Assembly (NCBI RefSeq): GCF_034479375.1
Contig: NZ_CP140155.1
Span: 2,294,001-2,358,000 of the forward strand
Direction of reading: 5' to 3'
Length of the DNA stretch: 64,000 nt
Source: Rhodopseudomonas palustris
Lineage (GTDB): Bacteria; Pseudomonadota; Alphaproteobacteria; Rhizobiales; Xanthobacteraceae
Part shown: piece by piece, positions 55,450-63,676 of the stretch
Layout of the letters: each line of letters starts with the position of its first letter
How positions within the stretch are numbered: position 1 is the stretch's first letter
Program-made: the position numbers and the translations under genes
The notes under the pieces: model-generated
Databases searched by the model: none
Told to the model about the DNA's origin: nothing
Seen by the model: the letters and a program-made list of their open reading frames with translations, nothing else

Positions 55450-55465
55450 GTTTCTGATCAGAAAC
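55450..55465. promoter_or_regulatory. perfect 16-bp palindrome, probable LysR-type operator
   Basis: GTTTCTGATCAGAAAC is a perfect palindrome, includes a T-N11-A core, and lies in the 114-base divergent gap between the DUF1445 gene and the LysR regulator. A TATAAT/TATACT box (55431-55438) lies next to it, readable on both strands. Confidence 0.65.
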
Positions 55466-55499
55466 GATAAATCTCAATTATCCTAAGGCGGGCCGTCGG

Positions 55500-56450
55500 A
55501 TGGTGGACTTCAAGGCGCTCGAAACCTTCCTCTGGGTCGTCACGCTCGGCAGCTTTCGCGGCGCAGCGCAAAAGCTCAACACCACCCAGCCGGCGATCTC
55601 GCAGCGGATCGCCCAGCTCGAGCGCGAGCTCGGCGTGCGGCTGTTGCAGCGCGACCACCGCATGGCGTCGCCGACTCCGAGCGGGCGGCAACTGATGCTG
55701 TATGCGGAAAAGCTGATCGGGCTGCGCACCGAGATGCTAGCCGCGATCGGCGATCAATCGAGCATGCGCGGCGTGCTGCGGCTCGGCGTCGCCGAGACCA
55801 TCGTGCACACGTGGTTGCCGCGGCTGATCGAACGGGTGAACCGGCTCTATCCCGACCTGTCGCTGGAGATCGAGGTCGATATCACCCCCAACCTGCGCGC
55901 GCGACTGCTGGCGCAGGAGATCGAGCTGGCCTTTCTGCTCGGCCCGATGACGGCATCGACGGTGCGCAGCCGCGTGCTGTGCGACTATCCGATCGGCTTC
56001 CTGGCGAGCCCCGCGCTCGGGCTCGGCACCGGTCCGCTCACGGTGCAAGACCTTGCGAGATTTCCGATCATCACCTTCCCGCGCAAGACCCAGCCCTACG
56101 AGATCGTGCGCTCGCTGTTCAACAAGCCGGAATTGCCGCCGATCCGCCTGCACGCCTCGGCGTCGCTCGGCACCGTCATCCATATGGCGATCGAAGGCCT
56201 CGGCGTCGCCGTGATCCCGACCGCTATCGTCGAGAACGAACTCGCCGACGGCCGGTTACGATTGCTGCAGACCGACCTCCGGATCGCGCCGCTGCGGTTC
56301 TCGGCGAGTTGGCTCTCCTCGCCCGACACCATGGCGGTCGAACGCGTCGCCGAGCTCGCGGCCGAGATCGCCCACTCCGGCGGCTTCATGCCGGAGGTCT
56401 CAAATCTGGCCCCAGACATTCTGCCGGCGGCAGAGCCAGTGGCAGGTTGA
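55500..56450 (+). CDS. LysR-family transcriptional regulator
   Basis: A 316-residue LTTR. The N-terminal helix-turn-helix (FKALETFLWVVTLGSFRGAA, TTQPAISQRIAQLERELGVR) occupies residues 4-60, and an effector domain follows (GVLRLGVAETIVHTWLPRLI, MAIEGLGVAVIPTAIVENEL). It is divergent from the DUF1445-liv genes and upstream of the M20 hydrolase gene in the same direction. With the palindrome in the gap, it probably controls both groups. The inducer is unknown. Confidence 0.93.
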   Translation: MVDFKALETFLWVVTLGSFRGAAQKLNTTQPAISQRIAQLERELGVRLLQRDHRMASPTPSGRQLMLYAEKLIGLRTEMLAAIGDQSSMRGVLRLGVAETIVHTWLPRLIERVNRLYPDLSLEIEVDITPNLRARLLAQEIELAFLLGPMTASTVRSRVLCDYPIGFLASPALGLGTGPLTVQDLARFPIITFPRKTQPYEIVRSLFNKPELPPIRLHASASLGTVIHMAIEGLGVAVIPTAIVENELADGRLRLLQTDLRIAPLRFSASWLSSPDTMAVERVAELAAEIAHSGGFMPEVSNLAPDILPAAEPVAG

Positions 56451-56518
56451 CGCGCGCCGCGCGGCGTTGAACTCTCCGTCCTTTCTCGCGCCGTTCGGCG
56501 ACGTTGTCCGGAGATCGC

Positions 56519-57766
56519 ATGACCAAGCCTGTCTCGAACCTACAGATCGATTCCTCACGACTGTGGGAGACCATCCACACCACCGCGCAATTCGGCGCCA
56601 CGCCGAAGGGCGGCGTGCGACGGCTGACGCTCGGGCCGGAGGACAAGCAGGTCCGCGACTGGTTTCGAACCGCATGCGAAAATGCCGGCCTCGACGTGCA
56701 GGTCGACGGGCTCGGCAATATGTTCGCGCTGCGCAAGGGACGCGACATGTCGAAACCGCCGCTCGGATTCGGCTCGCATCTCGACACCCAGCCGACCGGC
56801 GGCAAGTTCGACGGCGTCCTCGGCACGCTCGCCGCGCTCGAAGTGATCCGCACCCTGAACGACGCCGGCATCGAAACCGAGATACCGCTCTGCGTGACGA
56901 ACTGGACCAACGAGGAGGGCTCGCGCTACGCCCCGGCGATGATGGGATCGGCCGCCTTCGTCGGCGACTTCACCGTGGACGATATCCTCGGCCGCAAGGA
57001 TGCCGCCGGAATCAGCGTTGCGGAAGCGCTCGACAGCATCGGCTATCGCGGCGACAGGCCAGTCGGCGCGCAGCCGTTCAGTGGCTTCCTCGAATTGCAC
57101 ATCGAACAGGGGCCGATCCTCGAAGCCGAAGGCAAGACCATCGGCGTGGTGGAGCACGGCCAGGGAACCTTGTGGTACGACGGCAAGATCACCGGCTTCG
57201 AGAGCCATGCCGGATCGACGCCGATGAATCTCCGCCGCGACGCGCTGGCGACGCTGTCGGAGATCGTGCTGGCGATCGAATCCATGGCGATCGAGCTCGG
57301 CAATGCCGTCGGCACCGTCGGCGAAGCCGCGATCGCTTCGCCCTCCCGCAACGTCATCCCCGGTGAAATCGCCTTCACGATCGATGCGCGCAGCGCCGAC
57401 GCGGCGATCCTCGCGCAACTCGACGAACGCATTCGCGCCGCCGCGGCCGGGATCGCGGCGAAACGCAACGTCGAGGTCACGCTCGATCTGGTCTGGCGCA
57501 AGGAGCCGACGCATTTCGACAAAACGCTGGTCGGCGCCGTCGAGAGCGCGGCGAACGCGCTCGGCTATGCCAGCCGCCGGATCACCTCCGGCGCCGGCCA
57601 CGATGCCTGCAACCTCAACACCAAGGTGCCCACGGCGATGATCTTCGTGCCCTGCAAGGACGGCGTCAGCCACAACGAGCTCGAAGACGCCACGCAGACC
57701 GACTGCGCCTCCGGCGCCAACGTGCTGCTGCACACGGTGCTGTCGCTCGCGGGCGTCGCGAAGTAA
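56519..57766 (+). CDS. M20-family amidohydrolase (N-carbamoyl-amino-acid hydrolase/allantoate amidohydrolase-like)
   Basis: A 415-residue zinc enzyme of the hydantoinase/carbamoylase class. Metal ligands are visible in GFGSHLDTQPTGGKFDGVLG, CVTNWTNEEGSRYAPAMMGS and LELHIEQGPILE; the dimer domain contains GFESHAGSTPMNLRRDALA; and ITSGAGHDACNLNTKVPTAM gives the last ligand. ATG at 56519 has GGAG upstream and is preferred over the TTG at 56504. It probably hydrolyses an N-carbamoyl or ureido amide taken up by the Liv-type system; the exact substrate is not shown. Confidence 0.93.
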   Translation: MTKPVSNLQIDSSRLWETIHTTAQFGATPKGGVRRLTLGPEDKQVRDWFRTACENAGLDVQVDGLGNMFALRKGRDMSKPPLGFGSHLDTQPTGGKFDGVLGTLAALEVIRTLNDAGIETEIPLCVTNWTNEEGSRYAPAMMGSAAFVGDFTVDDILGRKDAAGISVAEALDSIGYRGDRPVGAQPFSGFLELHIEQGPILEAEGKTIGVVEHGQGTLWYDGKITGFESHAGSTPMNLRRDALATLSEIVLAIESMAIELGNAVGTVGEAAIASPSRNVIPGEIAFTIDARSADAAILAQLDERIRAAAAGIAAKRNVEVTLDLVWRKEPTHFDKTLVGAVESAANALGYASRRITSGAGHDACNLNTKVPTAMIFVPCKDGVSHNELEDATQTDCASGANVLLHTVLSLAGVAK

Positions 57767-57791
57767 CACGACGACCGGATCGGAGAGACAC

Positions 57792-58706
57792 ATGCACGCG
57801 GTGTTCGTCGACGCCAGCGAAACGCTGGCGATGATCATGGAAGCGCAGGCCCTGCCGGACGATCAGCCGATGGTGATCCATCGCGATCCCGACGTGACGC
57901 CGGAGGAACTGCCAGGCGTACTCGCCGGCGCAGCCATCGCGATCATCGATCACACCTATCTGCCGACCGCGATCGCGCGGCAATGCGTCGGCCTGAAACA
58001 CGTGGTGTTTCTCGGCACGGGCGCACGCAGCTACATGAACATCGAGGAGCTCGCCGAGCTCGGCATCGAGGTCCACCTGATCCGCGGCTACGGCGACACC
58101 GCAGTCGCCGAAGCCACGATCGCGCTGATGTGGGCGGCGGCGCGCAACCTCGCCCTGATGGACCGCGAGATGCGCGCCGGCCAATGGCTGCGCGAGGACG
58201 GCATGCAACTCACCGGCAAGACGCTCGGACTGGTCGGATTCGGCGGCATCGCCGCGGAAGTCGCACGGATCGCACATGGCTCCGGCATGAATGTGATCGC
58301 CTGGAATCGCACGCCCAAGCCAGCGCCCGACGTCACGTTCGTCGACATCGACACGCTGCTGCGCGACAGCCACGTCGTCTCGCTACACCTGCTGCTCAAC
58401 GACGAGACTCGCGGGTTCCTGTCGCGCGAGCGGATCGGTGCGATGCGGCCCGGTGCGATCCTGGTCAACACCGCCCGCGCCGGCCTCACCGACGAGGCGG
58501 CGATGATCGAGGCGCTGCAATCGGGCCATCTGCGCCACGCCGCGCTCGACGTATTCGAGATCGAACCGCTACCCGCCGATCATCCGCTGACGACGCTGCC
58601 CAACGTGACGCTGTCGGCGCACTCCGCATTCCGCACGCCGGAGGCGAGCGAAAACCTGATCGCCGCGTCGCTCGCGCATTGCCGCCGGATCGCGAAAGCG
58701 GATTAG
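57792..58706 (+). CDS. D-2-hydroxyacid dehydrogenase
   Basis: A 304-residue NAD(P)-dependent dehydrogenase. The dinucleotide motif is GKTLGLVGFGGIAAEVARIA near residue 150; the catalytic Arg lies in LVNTARAGLTDEAAMIEALQ, the Glu in LDVFEIEPLP and the His in LSAHSAFRTPEASENL. It is 25 bases after the M20 hydrolase gene, so co-transcription is likely. It may reduce or oxidise a 2-oxo/2-hydroxy acid made downstream of the hydrolase. Confidence 0.93.
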   Translation: MHAVFVDASETLAMIMEAQALPDDQPMVIHRDPDVTPEELPGVLAGAAIAIIDHTYLPTAIARQCVGLKHVVFLGTGARSYMNIEELAELGIEVHLIRGYGDTAVAEATIALMWAAARNLALMDREMRAGQWLREDGMQLTGKTLGLVGFGGIAAEVARIAHGSGMNVIAWNRTPKPAPDVTFVDIDTLLRDSHVVSLHLLLNDETRGFLSRERIGAMRPGAILVNTARAGLTDEAAMIEALQSGHLRHAALDVFEIEPLPADHPLTTLPNVTLSAHSAFRTPEASENLIAASLAHCRRIAKAD

Positions 58707-58840
58707 CTACCACGTCTAACCAGCGCAAACGGCAATTAGTTACCAGGACTCGGAGGGCGACTGATTGAAAGCCGTGATCCGGATCAAGGCCGGGTCGCCG
58801 ATCCGCGTGCGACACTTCTGCAGCAGCAGGGAGTTTGCAC

Positions 58841-59650
58841 ATGAAGGACTGGTTTGCCGCTTGCGCCGTCGGGCTCGTGATCATCGTCGGCTCCGCTGCC
58901 GGACTTGGCGGCACGCTGGCTTTCCTGCTGGCATTCGGGATCGCCTGGTATCTCCTCGCGGCACGCGACATCGGCTTCGCGGCAGCTCGCAACGCGCTGG
59001 ACATCAAGCTCCTGCCGCCGATTTGGCGACGCGGCAACTGGATGTGGCTCGACACATTGTTCGGAGACGGCGACAAGCTGCTGAAGGCGGCGACGGTCGC
59101 ACTCGCAGTGACCGGCGCGGGATTGATGTTCAGGGCGGACATCGTCTACGGCGCCGCCCTGCTGATCGCCGCGTTCTACGTCTCCGAAATCCTGCGCGGA
59201 ACCCGGGCACCACCACCCCGTGGGGTGCGAATTCCCGATGCCGGCGCACATGGCGCGCTGATCGAGACCGCCCCAGCCAATGCGCCGCCGACGTCGGCGC
59301 TCGCCGCGCCGGCGACCACGGTCCTTTCCGCGATCGTTGCGCCGCCGATCATCCCCGCCGCGACCAGCCGCGTACTCGTCGTTCGCCCGCGCGAACTACG
59401 CAAGCCGGTGGTGCTGAAGCAGCGTCCCATCGGCCGGCGCCCCGACGCGAAGCGGACGAAGCGTCCTGCGCGCGACAGGTCCAAGCAACCACAGCCGCAA
59501 CTGCCGAGCCGCAAGCCGGACCATCCGATCGCGATCCGCCGTCGCAAACCGCAGCGGCCAAGGCCGCTGCTCCGTCGCCGGACGATCTGCAAGCCGTCCA
59601 CCCCGGTCGGCCGACGTAGCCAGAGACCGGTCATCGCCACCCGGCGTTAG
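58841..59650 (+). CDS. membrane protein with a basic Pro/Arg-rich tail, unknown function
   Basis: A 269-residue protein. Two hydrophobic segments form the N-terminus (FAACAVGLVIIVGSAAGLGG and TLAFLLAFGIAWYLLAARDI) and two more lie near 85-125 (KAATVALAVTGAGLM, ADIVYGAALLIAAFYVSEIL). The C-terminal half is low-complexity and strongly basic (many Arg, Pro, Lys), and probably cytoplasmic. GGGAG precedes the ATG at 58841. No family recognised. It ends 12 bases from the convergent TtuC-like gene. Confidence 0.72.
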   Translation: MKDWFAACAVGLVIIVGSAAGLGGTLAFLLAFGIAWYLLAARDIGFAAARNALDIKLLPPIWRRGNWMWLDTLFGDGDKLLKAATVALAVTGAGLMFRADIVYGAALLIAAFYVSEILRGTRAPPPRGVRIPDAGAHGALIETAPANAPPTSALAAPATTVLSAIVAPPIIPAATSRVLVVRPRELRKPVVLKQRPIGRRPDAKRTKRPARDRSKQPQPQLPSRKPDHPIAIRRRKPQRPRPLLRRRTICKPSTPVGRRSQRPVIATRR

Positions 59651-59662
59651 CAGCGCACGTCC

Positions 59663-60751
59663 CTACTCCACCATTTCCGCCACAGCTTTGCCGCAAGCCG
59701 TCGTGTCGGCCTGACCACCGAGATCGCGGGTGCGCAGCGTGCCCTCCGCCAGCGTGCGCTCGATCGCCTTGACGATCGCATCGGCCGCGTTCTTCTCGCC
59801 GAGGTGCTCGAGCATCATCGCGCCGGACCAGATCATCCCGATCGGATTGGCGATGCCCTGCCCCGCAATGTCCGGCGCCGAACCGTGCACCGGCTCGAAC
59901 ACGCTGGGAAAATCGCCATCCGGATTGATGTTGCCCGACGGCGCGATGCCGATCGTGCCCGTGCAGGCCGGGCCGAGGTCCGACAGGATGTCGCCGAACA
60001 GATTAGAGCCGACCACGACGTCGAACCAGTCCGGATGCAGCACGAAATGAGCGGTGAGGATGTCGATGTGATACTTGTCCCACTTCACCTCGGGATAGGC
60101 CTTCGCCATCGCCTCGACGCGCTCGTCCCAATACGGCATGGTGATCGAAATGCCGTTCGACTTGGTCGCCGAGGTCAAATGCCGCTTCGGCCGTGACTGC
60201 GCCAGCTCGAAGGCGAATTTCAGGATGCGGTCGACGCCGGTCCGGGTCATCACCGTCTGCTGGGTGACGAATTCGCGCTCGGTGTCCGGAAACATCCGGC
60301 CGCCGACCGATGAATATTCGCCCTCGGTGTTCTCGCGCACCACCCAGAAATCGATGTCGCCCGGCTTGCGTCCGGCGAGCGGCGACGGCACGCCCGGCAT
60401 CAGCCGGACCGGGCGCAGATTGACGTATTGATCGAACTCGCGGCGGAATTTGATCAGCGATCCCCACAGCGAGATGTGATCCGGGATCTTCTGTGGCCAG
60501 CCCACCGCCCCGAAGAAGATCGCATCGTGGCTGCCGATCTTGTCCTTCCAGTCGTCCGGCATCATCTGGCCGTGCTTGGCGTAGTAGTCGTAGCTGGCGA
60601 AGTCGAAATGATCGAATCTCAGCTTGACGCGATGCTTCTTCGCGGCGGCTTCGAGCGCACGCAGCCCTTCCGGCATCACCTCCTTGCCGATTCCGTCGCC
60701 GGGGATGACCGCGATCCGGTATTCGTCCTTCTTCTTCATGTTCTGGTCCAT
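59663..60751 (-). CDS. tartrate dehydrogenase-like (TtuC) isopropylmalate-dehydrogenase-family enzyme
   Basis: A 362-residue NAD-dependent beta-decarboxylating dehydrogenase. It begins DEYRIAVIPGDGIGKEVMPE and shows the tartrate/malate-type pattern LWGSLIKFRREFDQYVNLRP, WVVRENTEGEYSSVGG and the metal site in VVGSNLFGDILSDLGP. The GEYSSVGGR stretch fits tartrate dehydrogenase/decarboxylase rather than LeuB or Icd. Start ATG at 60751; an ATG at 60739 (MKKKDEYR) is an equal alternative. It is divergent from the GH1 gene with about 297 bases between that hold no other gene. Confidence 0.92.
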   Translation of the reverse strand: MDQNMKKKDEYRIAVIPGDGIGKEVMPEGLRALEAAAKKHRVKLRFDHFDFASYDYYAKHGQMMPDDWKDKIGSHDAIFFGAVGWPQKIPDHISLWGSLIKFRREFDQYVNLRPVRLMPGVPSPLAGRKPGDIDFWVVRENTEGEYSSVGGRMFPDTEREFVTQQTVMTRTGVDRILKFAFELAQSRPKRHLTSATKSNGISITMPYWDERVEAMAKAYPEVKWDKYHIDILTAHFVLHPDWFDVVVGSNLFGDILSDLGPACTGTIGIAPSGNINPDGDFPSVFEPVHGSAPDIAGQGIANPIGMIWSGAMMLEHLGEKNAADAIVKAIERTLAEGTLRTRDLGGQADTTACGKAVAEMVE

Positions 60752-61048
60752 CGCGTGAGTGCGCCGATCTCGAAAGCCGAGCAGAGCACAAGCATGTGGA
60801 CCAAACGCCGCCGGCGATCAACGCTGCACCGCACACATCCACCCCTGCGAGCGCTGACCCGGCGCTTGCGCAGATCAGCCATGACGCCATCGATGGCCAC
60901 GTCGTAACGTGCTGCTGCAACGGGCCCCGGCTCGCCGCGAGCGCCATCGCCGCGGCGGCACAAGGTCGCGTTTTGATCCAGCGCAAGCGCATCGCCCGAC
61001 GGCGCGGCGTATCAGAACACAAAAGCCGCCAATCTGGAGACGAAGGCC

Positions 61049-62425
61049 ATGGACAAGCTCGCACCGCCCGCCAACGAGCCGATGCTGGGTCTTCCATCGC
61101 TATCGCATGTCCGCCCCGATTTCATCTGGGGCGCGTCGACGGCGAGCTTTCAGATCGAGGGCGCGGCCAATGAGGATGGACGCGGTCAAAGCGTCTGGGA
61201 CACCTATTGCCGCACCGGACAGGTCGCCAACAACGACACCGGCGACGTCGCCTGCGACCACTATCATCGCTACAAGGAAGACGTCGCACTGATGAAGGCG
61301 CTCGGCCTGCAGGCCTATCGCTTCTCGGTGGCGTGGCCACGCGTGCTGCCGCAAGGCACCGGCGCGGTGAACGAAGCCGGCCTCGCCTTCTACGACCGGC
61401 TGATCGACGAACTCGAGGCCGCCGGAATCGAGCCGTGGCTGTGCCTCTATCACTGGGATCTGCCGCAGGCGCTCGAAGATCGCGGCGGCTGGCTCAATCG
61501 CGACATCGTCGACTGGTTCGCCGACTACGCCCGACTGATCGGCCAACGCTACGGCCGGCGCGTCAAGCGGTTCGTGACCTTCAACGAGCCCGGCATCTTC
61601 AGCCTGTTCGCCCGCTCCTTCGGCGCCCGCGACCGCAGCGCCGACGACAAGCTGCATCGCTGGATCCACCACGTCAATCTCGCCCACGGTGCGGCAGTCG
61701 ACGTGCTGCGCCAGACCGTCGCGAACGCCGAGATCGGGCTGGTCACCAACTATCAGCCGATCTATCCGTCGACCGACAAGCCCGAGGACATCGCGGAAGC
61801 CGCGCTGATCGGCGATTACTGGAACCGGGCCTTCGCCGATCCGCAATATCTCGGCGAATATCCCTCGCTGATCCGCGACGCCATCGCACCGCACGTCCGG
61901 CCCGGCGACATGGAGCGGATTCACCGCCCGCTCGACTGGTTCGGGCTGAACCATTACAGCCCGGTCTACATCAACTCCGATCCCAATGCGATCATCGGTC
62001 TCGGCTGGGGCGCCAAGCCCGATGACATCCCGCGCACGCCGATCGACTGGACGATCGAGCCCGACGCCTTCCGCGACACCTTGATCGAAGTCAGCCGCCG
62101 CTACGGCAAGCCGGTCTACGTCACCGAGAACGGCTATGGCAGCAACATCGAAAAGCCCGACGATAAAGGCGCGGTGATCGATCCCGGCCGCATCGCCTTT
62201 CTGCGCGACTACATCTCCGGCCTCGACGCGGCGATCGCAGCGGGCGCCGATGTGCGCGGCTATTTCGTCTGGTCGCTGCTCGACAATTTCGAATGGGAGT
62301 CGGGCTACGGCGTTCGCTTCGGCCTGATCTTCATCGACTACGCGACGCAGCGGCGAATTCCGAAATCATCGTTCCGCTGGTACGCCGACGTCATTCGCCA
62401 GGCCCGCGGCGGAACGACAACTTAA
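61049..62425 (+). CDS. GH1 beta-glucosidase
   Basis: A 458-residue glycoside hydrolase family 1 enzyme without signal peptide, so cytoplasmic. The N-terminal family signature is DFIWGASTASFQIEGAANED; the acid/base is Glu180 in VTFNEPGIF and the nucleophile Glu360 in VYVTENGYGS, with WSLLDNFEWESGYGVRFGL near the end. Length is standard. Such enzymes hydrolyse beta-glucosides or related disaccharides. It ends nine bases before the convergent membrane-domain gene. No sugar transporter is adjacent. Confidence 0.96.
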   Translation: MDKLAPPANEPMLGLPSLSHVRPDFIWGASTASFQIEGAANEDGRGQSVWDTYCRTGQVANNDTGDVACDHYHRYKEDVALMKALGLQAYRFSVAWPRVLPQGTGAVNEAGLAFYDRLIDELEAAGIEPWLCLYHWDLPQALEDRGGWLNRDIVDWFADYARLIGQRYGRRVKRFVTFNEPGIFSLFARSFGARDRSADDKLHRWIHHVNLAHGAAVDVLRQTVANAEIGLVTNYQPIYPSTDKPEDIAEAALIGDYWNRAFADPQYLGEYPSLIRDAIAPHVRPGDMERIHRPLDWFGLNHYSPVYINSDPNAIIGLGWGAKPDDIPRTPIDWTIEPDAFRDTLIEVSRRYGKPVYVTENGYGSNIEKPDDKGAVIDPGRIAFLRDYISGLDAAIAAGADVRGYFVWSLLDNFEWESGYGVRFGLIFIDYATQRRIPKSSFRWYADVIRQARGGTTT

Positions 62426-62434
62426 GCGCCGCCG

Positions 62435-63541
62435 TCAGCGCGGCAACGGCTCGGCTGCTTCCACCGACGCGGGGCTATCATCCGGCATTCTGTCGATCGC
62501 GGCCAGCAGCGCCGCGACGCGGTTGGCCGACGAGCGCCAGTCCGCCAGCCGCTGATAGTTGTCGACCAGCCAGTTCACCGCGCCCTGCACGGTGACGAAA
62601 GCGGCCGCGCTCTGCGTCACCTCGCCGAGCGACATCGCGCCGCTGAGATACTTCGGAAAGCACAGGAAATACGCCACCACAGGCGCGAACAGGAAGTTGC
62701 CGTGCGACACCAGCGTCATGTCGACCAGTTGCCAGCATAGATCGCGCCACGACCGCAGCACCGCCTGGAGGCGTCGCTCGAGCCTTTCCATCCAACCCGC
62801 TTCGTCCGCCTCGGTCGCCGGCTGGCAGCCGCGCAGCACCTCGGCGGCGGCGCGAAATTCGGCCTCGTTCTGGTTGCGCTGCTCGCTGATGCTGGTCATC
62901 CGGCGTCCGAACCACAGCATCAGCGCGGTCATCAGTGTCGAATAGGCGATCACGCCGAGCACCAGATAGCCGGGGATTTCCAGACGGGAGCCGAACGGAC
63001 TGACGACGATGCTGCCGCCGACGCTCCACAACACGCTGAAGAACGTCAGCGCCGTCAGCACCGAGGACAGGAAGGCGAGGATCAGGTCGACCGGCGCATC
63101 GGTGGCGACGCGGACGTCCTCCGCTAGGCGATATTCGGGATTCTCGGCGCCATGATCATGGCCGTTCATCGGCTCGTCGTGGCGCTTGAGCGACCATTTT
63201 GCCAGGATGGAACGGGTCATGGATTCGCGCCAATGGCGCTGCCCGGTCATCCGCGCCCACACCGAGGTCGCGGCCAGGCAAATGCTGGTACAGGCCAAGG
63301 CCAGAAACACGAAAGTTTGAGTCCAGAGCTCGGCCCCGTCGCGCCGCTCCAGCGCGTCGAAGAAGTGCCGATTCCACAGGTTGAGATAGAATTGCATGGT
63401 CAGTTGCGCCAGGACGACGGTGATCAGCAAGGCGATCAGGCCGGTCACCCGGGGCGTGCCGCTGAGCCAGAACCGGTGCGACAATTGCCAGAACCCGGAC
63501 AGGTTGTGGCCGTTCGAGTCGTTATGTGAGAAGAGACCCAT
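62435..63541 (-). CDS. ABC/SbmA-type membrane domain without ATPase
   Basis: A 368-residue inner-membrane protein of the same ABC_membrane_2/SbmA-BacA type as the protein at 33919. Both share the pattern of NLWNRHFFDALERRDGAELW (here) and NRWNNVFYNALQERDFNVF (there), and NPEYRLAEDVRVATDAPVDL with NPDQRIAEDTQMF. Here the protein ends about 25 residues after the last helices with no Walker A. It may work as a proton-driven peptide importer like SbmA/BacA, pair with a separate ATPase, or be a truncated copy. An acidic tail (SVEAAEPLPR) ends it. Confidence 0.88.
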   Translation of the reverse strand: MGLFSHNDSNGHNLSGFWQLSHRFWLSGTPRVTGLIALLITVVLAQLTMQFYLNLWNRHFFDALERRDGAELWTQTFVFLALACTSICLAATSVWARMTGQRHWRESMTRSILAKWSLKRHDEPMNGHDHGAENPEYRLAEDVRVATDAPVDLILAFLSSVLTALTFFSVLWSVGGSIVVSPFGSRLEIPGYLVLGVIAYSTLMTALMLWFGRRMTSISEQRNQNEAEFRAAAEVLRGCQPATEADEAGWMERLERRLQAVLRSWRDLCWQLVDMTLVSHGNFLFAPVVAYFLCFPKYLSGAMSLGEVTQSAAAFVTVQGAVNWLVDNYQRLADWRSSANRVAALLAAIDRMPDDSPASVEAAEPLPR

Positions 63542-63676
63542 GGCGCGATATAAGGCCCGAACCGGTGACTTGAAAAGCAGGCCGGGCTACCCAATGCGTC
63601 GTAGTCGGATGGCGCCACGCGCCCGCCCTGCCTTGCACCCGCATGGCCGGCCGATCAAGTCAGGAGAGACAACAGG

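Noticed and set aside
58765..59619. Alternative plus-strand frame overlapping the membrane protein at 58841
   Set aside because: It lacks the hydrophobic segments and a ribosome site; the 58841 frame has both.
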